Assembly: GCA_021848865.1 (NCBI GenBank)
Contig: JAJZTO010000075.1
Coordinates: 1 to 9,783, forward strand
Length of the DNA stretch: 9,783 nt
Direction: 5' to 3'
Origin: Myxococcales bacterium
Lineage (GTDB): Bacteria; Myxococcota; Myxococcia; Myxococcales; Anaeromyxobacteraceae
The number at the start of each line of letters is the position of its first letter. The stretch's first letter is position 1. The position numbers were made by a program, and so were the translations under genes. Below the pieces are notes generated by a model. It was given only the letters and a program-made list of their open reading frames with translations, did not search any database and had not been told where the DNA came from. Positions 1 to 7,716 of this stretch are shown here, piece after piece.

Positions 1-1
1 G

Positions 2-1084
2 GCCTCGCCCGGCGGGCCGGCCGCCGCCGCCGGCCTCTTCCGCCTGGCCCTGGACCTCGACCCGGGGTACCTCGTCGCCGCGGTCCACCTCTTCCAGTGG
101 CTGGGGCGCTTCGGGCCCGGCGACGAGGCGGTGAGCCGCGCCCGGCGGGCGGTGCGGCTGCGCCCCGGCCCGGCCGCCGAGGCGATGCTGGCGCGCGCGC
201 TGGCCATCGCGCACCAGTGGGAGCGGGCCGAGGAGACCGCCCGGCGGGCGGCGGCCGGGGTGGGCCGCGACCACTTCGAGGCCTCCTACGCGCTCGCGGA
301 GGTGCTCTTCGCCCGCGGCCGCCGCGACGAGGCGGAGCGCAAGCTGCGCCGCTGGACCGGGCCGGACGCCGCCCCCGGCGACCGCCGCATCGCCCTGGAG
401 TTCCTGCCGGTCCTGCTCGCCGCCGAGGGGCGCCGCCGCGAGGCCGAGCGCGCCTGGGGCGATCTCGTGAGCGTGCGCTGCGGCCCCGACTGCGAGTACT
501 ACGAGGGGATCCTGCGGGTGCACCTGGCGCTCTCCGGCGGGGACGTCGCCCGGGCGCGGGCGGCGCTGCGCGCCTGGGTGCCGCGCCACCAGGAGGCCGC
601 GGATCCGCTGGCCTGGCTCTGGGCCTTCACCGGCGACCTCGAGGCGGGGGCGGCGCGGGCGGCCCGGCTGGCGCCGGGGTCGCTGGCGGAGCGCCGCCAC
701 GCGGCGGCGGCGGCCCTGCGCTCGGGGCGGGCCGGGGAGGCGGCGGCGATCCTCGAGGAGGTGGCCCGGCGCGATCCGGCGGTCGAGACGCTCTTCCTCC
801 AGGGGATGGCGCTGGACGAGGCGGGCCGGACCGCCGACGCGGTCCGGGCCTTCCAGGCGGTCCAGCGGACCTACCCGCTCTATGCCCCGCTCTGGCAGGC
901 GAGCCTGCGTCCCTGGGCCAGCCTCCTCGCGGCGCGGGGCCTGGCGCGGCTGGGGCGGCGCCCGGAGGCGCGGCAGGAGCTCGAGGCCCTCTCCCGGCTC
1001 TGGTCGCGGGCCGACCCCGATCTGCCGCTCCTCGCCGAGCTGCGCGGCCTGCGCCGCCAGCTGGGCCATGGCGCCGGGCCCTGA
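2..1084 (+). CDS. TPR-repeat protein, 3' part only; probable C-terminal half of a kinase-TPR protein
   Basis: The frame is already open at the left edge, so the true start lies outside the window. The 360 visible residues are helical and Ala/Arg/Leu-rich, in TPR-like pairs of the form A-x-x-L-x-x-x-G-R-x-x-E-A. Examples are the segments around nt 302-345, 703-760 and 805-860. There is no membrane segment or signal peptide in the visible part. The last 47 or so residues align with the end of the kinase at 2224-5190 at roughly 26 identical positions, including an unbroken RADPDLPLLA. A W-x-x-ADPD-x-P-x-L ending is familiar to me from bacterial kinase-TPR proteins. I therefore infer that this is the tail of a paralogous kinase-TPR or TolB-like-TPR protein, but no kinase domain is visible here. 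The alternative is a stand-alone TPR protein. TPR assignment is firm in kind; exact repeat boundaries are not. Confidence 0.8.
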   Translation, partial: ASPGGPAAAAGLFRLALDLDPGYLVAAVHLFQWLGRFGPGDEAVSRARRAVRLRPGPAAEAMLARALAIAHQWERAEETARRAAAGVGRDHFEASYALAEVLFARGRRDEAERKLRRWTGPDAAPGDRRIALEFLPVLLAAEGRRREAERAWGDLVSVRCGPDCEYYEGILRVHLALSGGDVARARAALRAWVPRHQEAADPLAWLWAFTGDLEAGAARAARLAPGSLAERRHAAAAALRSGRAGEAAAILEEVARRDPAVETLFLQGMALDEAGRTADAVRAFQAVQRTYPLYAPLWQASLRPWASLLAARGLARLGRRPEARQELEALSRLWSRADPDLPLLAELRGLRRQLGHGAGP

Positions 1085-1139
1085 CGGAACGCCGCGGCCT
1101 CGCCCCTCCGGCGCCGACCACCGGCCCCCGGCCCCGGGG

Positions 1140-1145
1140 TACACT
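1140..1145 (+). promoter_or_regulatory. Weak -10-like element before the membrane protein gene
   Basis: TACACT is one of the few A/T-containing hexamers in the 85-base gap between the TPR gene and the membrane protein gene. It lies 24 bases before the ATG at 1170. No recognisable -35 (about 1117-1122 reads accacc) is present. If used, the leader would be only about 15-20 bases. Read-through from the upstream gene is equally possible. Confidence 0.25.
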
Positions 1146-1169
1146 CGGGGCCCGCGCCGGAGGAGCCCC

Positions 1170-2045
1170 ATGGCCGAGCCCCCGCTGCCCGCCGCCCGCG
1201 CCGCCGTCCTCTTCGACCGCATGGACGCCGTCTTCCACGGCGCCCGCGCCCGCCGCCTGGTGTCGATGGTGCTGGTGGTGGCCTTCCTGGTCTCCCTGCT
1301 GCTCATCGAGCTGGCGCGCCAGGGCATGGGCGGCCCGCGGCTCCAGGCGGCGCTGCCGCACAACCACTTCCACGCGGTGGAGCTGGCCTTCACGCTGCTG
1401 CTCTCCTACGAGGTGGCCGGGCTGGTCTTCGCGCTCGCCCAGTCGGTCTCCTCCGCCGCCGGCAAGCAGTTCGAGATCCTCTCGCTCATCCTGCTGCGGC
1501 GCTCCTTCGAGGCCTTCGCCGGCATCGACGAGCCCATCCGCTGGGGGCAGGCCCACGGCGTGGTCTGGCACATGCTCTCCGACGCCGCCGGCGGCCTGCT
1601 CATGTTCGTGGCGCTCGGCCTCTTCTACGCGCAGCAGCGCCACCGGCCGCTCTCCGGCGACGCCCGGGACCGGGCCACCTTCATCGCCGCCAAGAAGCGC
1701 ATCGCCCTGGTGCTGCTGGCGGTGCTGCTGGCGCTCGCCGCCTGGAGCCTGTGGGGGCTGGTGGTCCACCTCGAGGCCCACCCCTTCTTCGAGGGCTTCT
1801 ACCTGCTGCTCATCTTCGCCGACATCCTCATCGTGCTCATCTCGCTGCGCTACAGCTCGAGCTACCACGTGGTCTTCCGCAACTCGGGGCTGGCGGTGGC
1901 CACGGTGCTGCTCCGGCTCGCCCTCTCGGCGCCGCCGCCCTGGAGCGCGGCGCTGGGCGTGGGGGCGGTGCTCTTCGCCACCGCCCTGACCGTCGCCTAC
2001 AACCGCTTCGCGCCGCCGGCCGAGCCGCGGGGCGCCGCGGCGTGA
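1170..2045 (+). CDS. Unrecognised multi-pass integral membrane protein with conserved-looking histidines
   Basis: The product is 291 residues. The ATG at 1170 is chosen because GGAGGAG (1159-1165) sits at good spacing and the protein character begins there. The open frame extends further upstream but overlaps the TPR gene. Hydrophobic segments lie at about residues 30-48, 69-91, 136-154, 178-199, 210-228, 241-254 and 258-278, giving six or seven helices. There is no cleavable signal peptide. Between and at the ends of helices are H64, H66 and H68 (HNHFH), H129 and H134, H200 and H204, and H233. Several could face the same membrane side and bind metal or haem, but this is inference. I do not recognise the family. 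An Arg-rich stretch before helix 1 (residues 26-29) suggests a cytoplasmic N-terminus. It is co-oriented with the flanking TPR and kinase genes, but a 178-base gap to the kinase argues for separate transcription. Confidence 0.85.
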   Translation: MAEPPLPAARAAVLFDRMDAVFHGARARRLVSMVLVVAFLVSLLLIELARQGMGGPRLQAALPHNHFHAVELAFTLLLSYEVAGLVFALAQSVSSAAGKQFEILSLILLRRSFEAFAGIDEPIRWGQAHGVVWHMLSDAAGGLLMFVALGLFYAQQRHRPLSGDARDRATFIAAKKRIALVLLAVLLALAAWSLWGLVVHLEAHPFFEGFYLLLIFADILIVLISLRYSSSYHVVFRNSGLAVATVLLRLALSAPPPWSAALGVGAVLFATALTVAYNRFAPPAEPRGAAA

Positions 2046-2189
2046 CCGCGGCACCGCGCCAGGGCGCTCGCCGCGCCCCCCGCGGCGTGGAGCTGGTCCC
2101 GGTGACGTCCGGCGGGACGAGCGCGATCGATCGCCCGAGCGGGCTAGTCCGTATGCACGACGGGTGATCCCCGCCGCGCGCGTGTGTGT

Positions 2190-2195
2190 TACGCT
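2190..2195 (+). promoter_or_regulatory. Weak -10-like element of the kinase gene
   Basis: TACGCT lies in the short less G/C-rich patch (2183-2200, gtgtgttacgcttacc) 28 bases before the GTG start. At 17-base spacing the -35 position (2167-2172, atcccc) does not match a housekeeping consensus. An alternative sigma factor or an activator would be needed. No sigma-54 GG-N10-GC pair with the usual flanks is evident. Confidence 0.25.
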
Positions 2196-2211
2196 TACCT
2201 CGCGCAAACAA

Positions 2212-2217
2212 GGGGGG
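2212..2217 (+). promoter_or_regulatory. Shine-Dalgarno sequence that decides the kinase start
   Basis: The run GGGGGG, preceded by AA, ends six bases before GTG 2224. The frame is also open from a GTG at 2164, but that start lacks such a site and would put the candidate -10 inside the gene. Translation therefore most likely begins at 2224. Confidence 0.55.
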
Positions 2218-2223
2218 CTCACC

Positions 2224-5190
2224 GTGTCGGGGAACGGGGAGCAGCGGAGCGCGAAGCGCGCCGCGGGAGGCGAAGCAGCGGCCACCGTCCGCCCGGGGGC
2301 GCTCACCGAGCTCCTGCTCGAGCTCGTCCGTCCGACCGCCGCGGGCGGCGGGTCCGCGCCGCCGCCAGGAGGCGGCGGGTCCGCGCCGCCGCCAGGAGGC
2401 GGCGGGCCGGGAGGATCGGACCCTCCCTCCGCGCCGCCTCCCCGCGGTCCCTCGCCGGGGGAGCGGATCGGCCGCTTCGAGATCGTGCGCGAGATCGGGC
2501 GCGGGGGCTTCGGGACGGTCTACGAGGCGCGGGACCTGGAGCTGGGCCGCGAGGTGGCCTTCAAGCTCGTCCGGCGCGCGGGGCCGAAGGAGCTCAAGGC
2601 CGACCGGATGCTCGCCGAGGCGGAGGCGGCGGCGCGGCTCGCCCATCCCAACATCGTCCACCTCTACGACCTGGGACGGTGCACCTACGGCCCGTACCTC
2701 ATCATGGAGCTCCTGCGGGGCGCGACGCTGGCGGAGCGGCTCGGGGAGGGAAGGCTCGCGCCGCGGGAGGCGCTGCGGGTGGGGGTCGAGGCCTCGAGGG
2801 GCGTCGCCCACGCGCACGCGCAGGGGGTGGTGCACCGGGACCTGAAGCCGGGGAACGTCTTCGTCTGCGAGGACGGCCAGGTGAAGCTGCTCGACTTCGG
2901 GCTGGCCCAGGTGTTCGGGAGGGAGGGGGCGAGGGGAGGGACGCCTGCGTACATGGCGCCCGAGCAGGCGAGGGGGGAGAGCGGCGACGAGCGGTCGGAC
3001 GTGTACGCGCTGGGCGTGATGCTGTACGAGCTCCTGGCCGGGAAGCTGCCGTACGAGGGGGAGCGCGAGGGCGGCGTTCCCGAGGGCGGGACGGCGCCGG
3101 AGATCGCCGGCGCGCCAGCAGCGCTCCAGAAGGTCCTGGACCGGCTGCTGGCGCGGGACCCGGCCGAGAGGCCGCAGGACGGCGCCGCGGCCCACGCGCT
3201 GCTCGCGGGATTCCAGAAGACGCTGGAGCCGCGGCGACGCGCCTGGGTGGCGTGGTCGTTGACCGCGGCCGCCATGTCCGCCGCCGCCTGGGTGTGGCAG
3301 GTCCAGCCCCGACCCCTCCCACCCGGGCGGCTGCTGACGGCCGTGGCGGATACCGAGAATCGGACGGGGGATCCGGACCTGGACGGCGTCTCGGATCTGC
3401 TCCGCTCCGGGCTGGAGCAGTCCAAGCGAGTCGCCATCGTGGCCCGGTCGCGCCTGGTGGGCCTCCTCGGCCCGGTGCCGCCGCGGCTCATCGGCGAGGC
3501 GCAGGCGCGGGAGGCCTCGAGAAAGGCGAGAGCGCAGCTCCTCGTCGTGCCCTCGGTCCGGCCGGCGGGCTCCGGCTTCGAGGTCACCGTCCGCGCGGTG
3601 GACCTCGAGCGAGACGCGCTGGCCTTCACCGAGACCGAACGGGCCGAGGCCGTGGGAACGATCGTGGACGCGCTCTCCCGGGTGGCGTTCAAGGTGCGCA
3701 AGCGGCTGCACGAGGACGTGGAGGGCGGGCCCCGCACGGAGGTGCCGATTCGGGAGATCGTCCCCACCGACCCGAAGGCCTTGCGCTACTTCTCGGAGGG
3801 ACAGCGGGCCGAGTCGGAGGCCCGCGAGGACGACGCGATGAGGAGCTACGCGCGAGCGATCGCGATCGATCCTGGGTTCCTGCTCCCGCGTCTCGCCGTC
3901 CTCGACCTCGATGCCTACGCGGACCACAGCCTGATCTCCGCGCCTGCGAGGGAATCGCACGCGCGGGTGGTGCGGGCGGGCCTCCGCCGGCTGCCCGCGC
4001 GCGAGCGCGCGTACGCCGAGTTCCTGCTCGGCGAGGAGGACGAGACGGTGGGTCCGGATGCGTTTCTCGCCCTGATCGATCGCGCCATCGACACCGCTCC
4101 CGAGGATCCGCGGGCCTACAAGGCCGCGATCGTCGCGCGGCTGTACAACCGGTCGGATCTCGCGGGGGCCCGCCCCTACATGGAGAAATACATCGCCATC
4201 GCGCCGCCGAGGGACCTCAGGGTGCCCGACCTCCTCGTGGCGCTGGGGGCCCTCGACGAGGCGCTGGCCTGGGTGCGGGGCTGGAACGAGCAGCCGTCCC
4301 CCGGGGTCCACTTCGCGAACTTGGTCTTCGTGCATCGCGCGCGCGGCGAGGTCTCGGAGGCGCTGGAGGCGGCGCGCCGAGTCGTCGCGCTCGAGCCCAG
4401 CGCGGTGTTCGGCCTCCGGTGGGCCTTCGTCGACGCGGACGCCCTCGACGAGGCGGAGGCCCTCTTCGCGAGGGCGGGGAAGCCGGCCGATCGACGGCCC
4501 GCCTGGCTGCACCTGCGCGGCAGGCTTCGGGAGGCGCTCGCCCTCGTCGACGCCCATCCGCCCCCGGTCGACGCCGCGGACGCTCGCCGGGGCGGCTTCC
4601 ACGTGGCACGCGCCTTCCTCCTGGCGCAGCGCCGGGACGCGCGCGCCGTGCTCCAGGAGGGCGAGCGGGCGCGCTCGCTTGGCGGCGGCGTGCCGCCGTA
4701 CTTCTGCGTCGCCTGGCCGCTCGCGCTGCTCGGCGACGAGGTGGGGGCGCGTCGCCTGGCCTCGACGGCCGTGTTCACCCGGACCGGGTGCCTGCGCCTG
4801 TACCGCGCCATCCGATCCTGGAAGGCGGGCGATCGCGAGGCGGCGCTCGCCCGGCTCGCGGCCGTCGAGCTGGCGGCGAGCCACCTCTACCGCGGGGAGA
4901 TCCTGGCCGAGCTCGCACGGGACCGGGAGGCGATCCATGCCTTCCGCCAGTACCGGCGAGGCTTCTGCCCGATAGGCCAGGCGGGGTGGGACATGCTCGC
5001 CGACGGGGAGAACTACCCCAGGAGCCTCTACCTCGAGGCGGCGGCCCTGGAGCGGCTCGGGGAGCGGGAGGAGGCGCGCAAGGTCCTGGGCCGCCTCCTC
5101 CATCTCTGGGCCCGGGCCGATCCCGACCTGCCGCTTCTTGCCCAGGCGAAGGCGATGCGGGAGCGGCTCGCACGGCCGGGAGGCGGCTGA
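2224..5190 (+). CDS. Membrane-spanning Hanks-type Ser/Thr protein kinase with TolB/FlgO-like and TPR domains
   Basis: The product is 988 residues with a GTG start. After a Pro/Gly-rich linker (about 40-78) comes a kinase domain at about 85-330. Its features are the glycine loop G92-x-G94-x-x-G97, Lys114, helix-C Glu132 (likely), HRDLKPGN with Asp206 and Asn211, the DFG Asp224, APE at 245-247 and Asp259. All catalytic residues are present, so it should phosphorylate proteins from ATP. The activation segment is short and holds only one hydroxyl residue, T240. RRR (337-339) and a single helix (about 340-358) put the kinase in the cytoplasm and the rest outside. Residues about 370-490 resemble the TolB/FlgO-like segment of bacterial kinase-TPR proteins (ENRTGDPDLDG; GLEQSK; ARSR). 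From about 515 to the end are TPR-like helical repeats, ending in a motif shared with the upstream TPR gene. The Oar-like gene follows 45 bases later, a likely operon partner. The external part may sense an envelope ligand; no substrate is known. Confidence 0.93.
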   Translation: MSGNGEQRSAKRAAGGEAAATVRPGALTELLLELVRPTAAGGGSAPPPGGGGSAPPPGGGGPGGSDPPSAPPPRGPSPGERIGRFEIVREIGRGGFGTVYEARDLELGREVAFKLVRRAGPKELKADRMLAEAEAAARLAHPNIVHLYDLGRCTYGPYLIMELLRGATLAERLGEGRLAPREALRVGVEASRGVAHAHAQGVVHRDLKPGNVFVCEDGQVKLLDFGLAQVFGREGARGGTPAYMAPEQARGESGDERSDVYALGVMLYELLAGKLPYEGEREGGVPEGGTAPEIAGAPAALQKVLDRLLARDPAERPQDGAAAHALLAGFQKTLEPRRRAWVAWSLTAAAMSAAAWVWQVQPRPLPPGRLLTAVADTENRTGDPDLDGVSDLLRSGLEQSKRVAIVARSRLVGLLGPVPPRLIGEAQAREASRKARAQLLVVPSVRPAGSGFEVTVRAVDLERDALAFTETERAEAVGTIVDALSRVAFKVRKRLHEDVEGGPRTEVPIREIVPTDPKALRYFSEGQRAESEAREDDAMRSYARAIAIDPGFLLPRLAVLDLDAYADHSLISAPARESHARVVRAGLRRLPARERAYAEFLLGEEDETVGPDAFLALIDRAIDTAPEDPRAYKAAIVARLYNRSDLAGARPYMEKYIAIAPPRDLRVPDLLVALGALDEALAWVRGWNEQPSPGVHFANLVFVHRARGEVSEALEAARRVVALEPSAVFGLRWAFVDADALDEAEALFARAGKPADRRPAWLHLRGRLREALALVDAHPPPVDAADARRGGFHVARAFLLAQRRDARAVLQEGERARSLGGGVPPYFCVAWPLALLGDEVGARRLASTAVFTRTGCLRLYRAIRSWKAGDREAALARLAAVELAASHLYRGEILAELARDREAIHAFRQYRRGFCPIGQAGWDMLADGENYPRSLYLEAAALERLGEREEARKVLGRLLHLWARADPDLPLLAQAKAMRERLARPGGG
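2344..2406 (+). repeat. 27-base in-frame tandem repeat in the kinase linker
   Basis: Two perfect 27-base copies (2344-2370 and 2371-2397) are followed by a 9-base partial third copy (2398-2406). Each encodes a GGGSAPPPG unit in the flexible segment before the kinase domain. Because the unit is a multiple of three, slippage would lengthen or shorten the linker without breaking the frame. Confidence 0.9.
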
Positions 5191-5227
5191 CGGGCGGTCG
5201 ATCCGGCGCGCCGCGCCGCGCGGCGAC

Positions 5228-5233
5228 GGGAGG
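5228..5233 (+). promoter_or_regulatory. Unusually close Shine-Dalgarno sequence of the Oar-like gene
   Basis: GGGAGG ends two bases before the ATG at 5236, much closer than the usual 5-9 bases. The alternative ATG at 5272 has no such site and would cut away the Lys/Arg-rich n-region of the signal peptide, so 5236 remains the better start. The 45-base gap before it is almost pure G/C and contains GGCGCGCC (5205-5212) and GCCGCGCGGC (5215-5224), both palindromes that could fold in the messenger. Confidence 0.4.
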
Positions 5234-5235
5234 AC

Positions 5236-7716
5236 ATGGCGAAGGGCGAGAGCAAGCGTCGTCGCGCGGTGATGGTCCTCGGCTGGCTCCCCCTGCTCGC
5301 CCTCGTCGGGACGAAGGACGCCCGGGCGCAGACCACGAGCACCATCATCGGCGTCGTCGCCGACGCGTCCACGGGGCTTCCGGTGCCCGGGGCGCGCGTG
5401 GTCGCGACCGGCGCGGGCCTCCCGGGCGTGCAGACCGCCACGGCGGAGCGGGATGGGCGATACCGGCTCACCTTCCTCCCGCCGGGCCCGTACCGCCTGG
5501 GCGTGAGCGCCGAGGGCTTCCTTCCCGCCTTCCGGGACGACATCCTCCTGCGCATCGACAAGACGCTGCGCGCCGACGTGGTCCTCGTCCCGGCGCAGGT
5601 TCGGCTCGAGGAGCAGGTGGTGAAGGGCGCGCCGCCGGCGGTGGACGTCGGCAAGGCGGAGAGCGCCATCGTGGTCCCGCGGGAGGCCTTCGAGGTCCTG
5701 CCGCTGGGGCGGACGTTCGAGTCGGCCGCCGCCCTCGCCCCCGCGGCGCGCCCCGACGGCGGTTTCGACGGGGCCCAGGCCCGGGAGAACGGCGTCCTCG
5801 TCGAGGGGCTGGACGTCGCCGACCCGCTCGACAACCGGCTGTACCTGTCCGTCCCGTCGCGGTTCGTGGAGCAACTCGACGTGAAGACGGGCAACTATCT
5901 CCCCGAGCACGGCCGGGTGACGGCGGGCATCCTCTCGGCCGCGACCCGCTCCGGCTCGAACGAGTTCCACGGGACCCTCTTCTCCGCCGTCAGCTTCAAG
6001 CGCTCGGCCGAGCCCACCGGGCGGCTGGGGGAGGCGATCTGGAAGCGGGACCTGGGCTCGCCGAATTCCTACGACGCCGACGCCGGCTTCGAGGTGGGGG
6101 GACCGATCCGGAAGGACCGGCTCTGGTTCCACCTGGGCTTCGACCCCTCGGTGAGCCGGACCGTGACCGAGCGCACCTTGCGGGTGAACGCGCTCACGCC
6201 CGCGGGCAAGATCGCCAGGGACGCGGTGGGGAACCCGGTGACGTCCGACCTCCCCGACACGGCGACGCGCCACCGCGACGAGCAGGTGACGTACCGCTTC
6301 ACGAGCAAGCTCACCTGGGCGCCCACGGAGGACCACACCTTCACGCTGGCGGTCTTCGGCAGCCCCGCGCAGGACGACGGGTTCACGGGCCTCTCGACCC
6401 CTGCCTACCGCCGGCCAATGCACGTCGGCGACACGCTCTTCGACGCGGTGGCGCGGTGGAACGGCCGCTTCCTCGAGAAGCGGCTCCTCGTCGAGGTCGC
6501 TGCCGGCTACCACCGCGACGATTACGCGTTCCGGCCGTCGGGCGGGGGCGCCGGCGTGGACCTCTGGTCCACGCCGATCGTCTCCTGGCAGCCGTACGGC
6601 CTGGGCCCGCCGATCGCGCTCGGAGCGTTCGAGGCGGTGCCGCCGGCGTGCCAGGCCGGGGCGATGGCCTGCCCGGTCGCGGGCTACGTCACTGGCGGAG
6701 GGCAGTGGCTCGACCTGCACCTGCAGCGGTGGCAGGCGAAGGCGGCCGTCTCCTGGCTGGGACGGGCCCTGGGGACCCACCAGGTGAAGCTCGGCGCCGA
6801 CGTGGAGGTGACGCGCGCCTACAGGCGCGATCACTCCCTCTCCTTCAACTACTACGACGACGGCGACCCCGCCAACGGCGCCTTCGAGGCCGCCTACGTT
6901 CCGGGCGAGGTCCGGCCGCCGGGCCTGGCGCCCGGCGACCTCACCCTGTTCCAGGACTACGAGTCGCGCGGCCGCAGCCTCTCCCCCGCGGTCTTCCTCC
7001 AGGACTCCTGGCAGCCGGTTCCCTCCCTCACCGTCAACGCCGGCCTGCGCTGGGAGGCGCAGGACCAGGACAACTCCCTGAACGCGGATCCGCGGGCGCG
7101 CATCCGCCTTCGCGATTCCTTCGCGCCGCGCGTGCAGGCGATCTGGGACCCCACCGGCCAGGGGCGCGCCAAGGTCGGGGCGGCGTGGGGGCGCTACTAC
7201 GAGACCGTCCCGCTGTCCCTGGGCACCTACTCCTTCTGGAGCACGAACGCCGTCTGGGCCGCGTACGCCGCGAGCAGCTGTCCCGGGTTCAGCTCGCCCG
7301 GGAGCGCCCCGTACGATCCGCGCACCTGCACCGCCCTCGTCCCGGACTGGAGCTACGACGTCCAGGGGAATCCGGCGACGGCTGCCCTGCTCCCCAGCAC
7401 GGTCCCGGTCGCGCCGGACCTCCGTGGCCAGTACGTGGACCAGTTCGGCGCGACGGCGGAGTACGAGATCGTCACCGACCTCACGCTGGGCGTGGACTAC
7501 CAGGGGCGCCGCCAGGGGAGGGTGATCGAGGACGTCGGCTTCAACGACGGCGTCGGCTTCTTCATCGCCAACCCCGGGGAGGGGAGCGCCTTCGACTACC
7601 AGTACGGCGGCACCCCCTCGCCGGTGCGCGTGGATCCGCGCGGCGTCTCGACGTGCTGCCCGGGGTCGCCGCGACCCTGGGAGCCGGCTACACCGGCTCG
7701 AGCGGATCCCCGGTGA
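5236..7716 (+). CDS. Oar-like TonB-dependent outer-membrane protein, prematurely ended by a frame change
   Basis: As it stands the frame encodes 826 residues. Residues 1-31 form a signal peptide: KRRR at 7-10, a hydrophobic core, and cleavage after ARA31. Residues about 36-118 are a carboxypeptidase-regulatory-like beta-sandwich, as in Oar proteins, and about 135-245 a TonB plug domain. Beta-barrel strands rich in alternating aromatic and polar residues follow. Oar of Myxococcus xanthus is linked to development and secretion of the PopC protease; Oar relatives sit in the outer membrane. No strong TonB box is obvious to me. The Oar-type sequence fades after about residue 795, beyond NPGEG. The last residues (from about GVSTCCPG) are out of frame, and the true C-terminal strands are in frame +3 at 7626-8141. 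The product as written lacks the last strands and terminal Phe needed for barrel assembly and is probably non-functional. The neighbouring kinase upstream suggests a joint role. Confidence 0.85.
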   Translation: MAKGESKRRRAVMVLGWLPLLALVGTKDARAQTTSTIIGVVADASTGLPVPGARVVATGAGLPGVQTATAERDGRYRLTFLPPGPYRLGVSAEGFLPAFRDDILLRIDKTLRADVVLVPAQVRLEEQVVKGAPPAVDVGKAESAIVVPREAFEVLPLGRTFESAAALAPAARPDGGFDGAQARENGVLVEGLDVADPLDNRLYLSVPSRFVEQLDVKTGNYLPEHGRVTAGILSAATRSGSNEFHGTLFSAVSFKRSAEPTGRLGEAIWKRDLGSPNSYDADAGFEVGGPIRKDRLWFHLGFDPSVSRTVTERTLRVNALTPAGKIARDAVGNPVTSDLPDTATRHRDEQVTYRFTSKLTWAPTEDHTFTLAVFGSPAQDDGFTGLSTPAYRRPMHVGDTLFDAVARWNGRFLEKRLLVEVAAGYHRDDYAFRPSGGGAGVDLWSTPIVSWQPYGLGPPIALGAFEAVPPACQAGAMACPVAGYVTGGGQWLDLHLQRWQAKAAVSWLGRALGTHQVKLGADVEVTRAYRRDHSLSFNYYDDGDPANGAFEAAYVPGEVRPPGLAPGDLTLFQDYESRGRSLSPAVFLQDSWQPVPSLTVNAGLRWEAQDQDNSLNADPRARIRLRDSFAPRVQAIWDPTGQGRAKVGAAWGRYYETVPLSLGTYSFWSTNAVWAAYAASSCPGFSSPGSAPYDPRTCTALVPDWSYDVQGNPATAALLPSTVPVAPDLRGQYVDQFGATAEYEIVTDLTLGVDYQGRRQGRVIEDVGFNDGVGFFIANPGEGSAFDYQYGGTPSPVRVDPRGVSTCCPGSPRPWEPATPARADPR

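Larger units (their letters stand above)
2046..2223 (+). promoter_or_regulatory. Non-coding upstream region of the kinase gene, with two adjacent palindromes
   Basis: This gap of 178 bases is the longest in the window. It has no convincing gene. At 2123-2134 is a perfect 12-base palindrome, GCGATCGATCGC. It is followed by GCCCG-AG-CGGGC at 2133-2144, sharing two bases with it. Together they form a compact dyad about 80-100 bases before the kinase start, where an operator could lie. Bases 2145-2210 are less G/C-rich than the surroundings. No U-tract hairpin that would terminate the membrane protein gene is visible. Operator function is inference. Confidence 0.3.

Noticed and set aside
97..1989. 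A 630-codon frame overlapping the TPR and membrane protein genes
   Set aside because: Low-complexity Arg/Gly/Ala/Pro then Ser/Trp/Cys runs, with no domain. It spans two real genes and their intergenic region.
2164..2223. GTG at 2164 as the kinase start
   Set aside because: There is no Shine-Dalgarno sequence before it. The site at 2212-2217 fits GTG 2224, and the extra residues have no family-like character.
1837..6834. A 1665-codon open frame on the - strand opposite the membrane protein, kinase and Oar-like genes
   Set aside because: Very high G+C removes stop codons from non-coding frames. The translation is Arg/Pro/His/Gly-rich with no domain, and it lies opposite genes with clear catalytic and domain motifs.
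2184..7620. A very long open frame +3 running through the kinase and Oar-like genes
   Set aside because: It is open because of base composition, not coding pressure. Only its last part (from about 7626) has family-like sequence, and that is the displaced end of the Oar-like gene.
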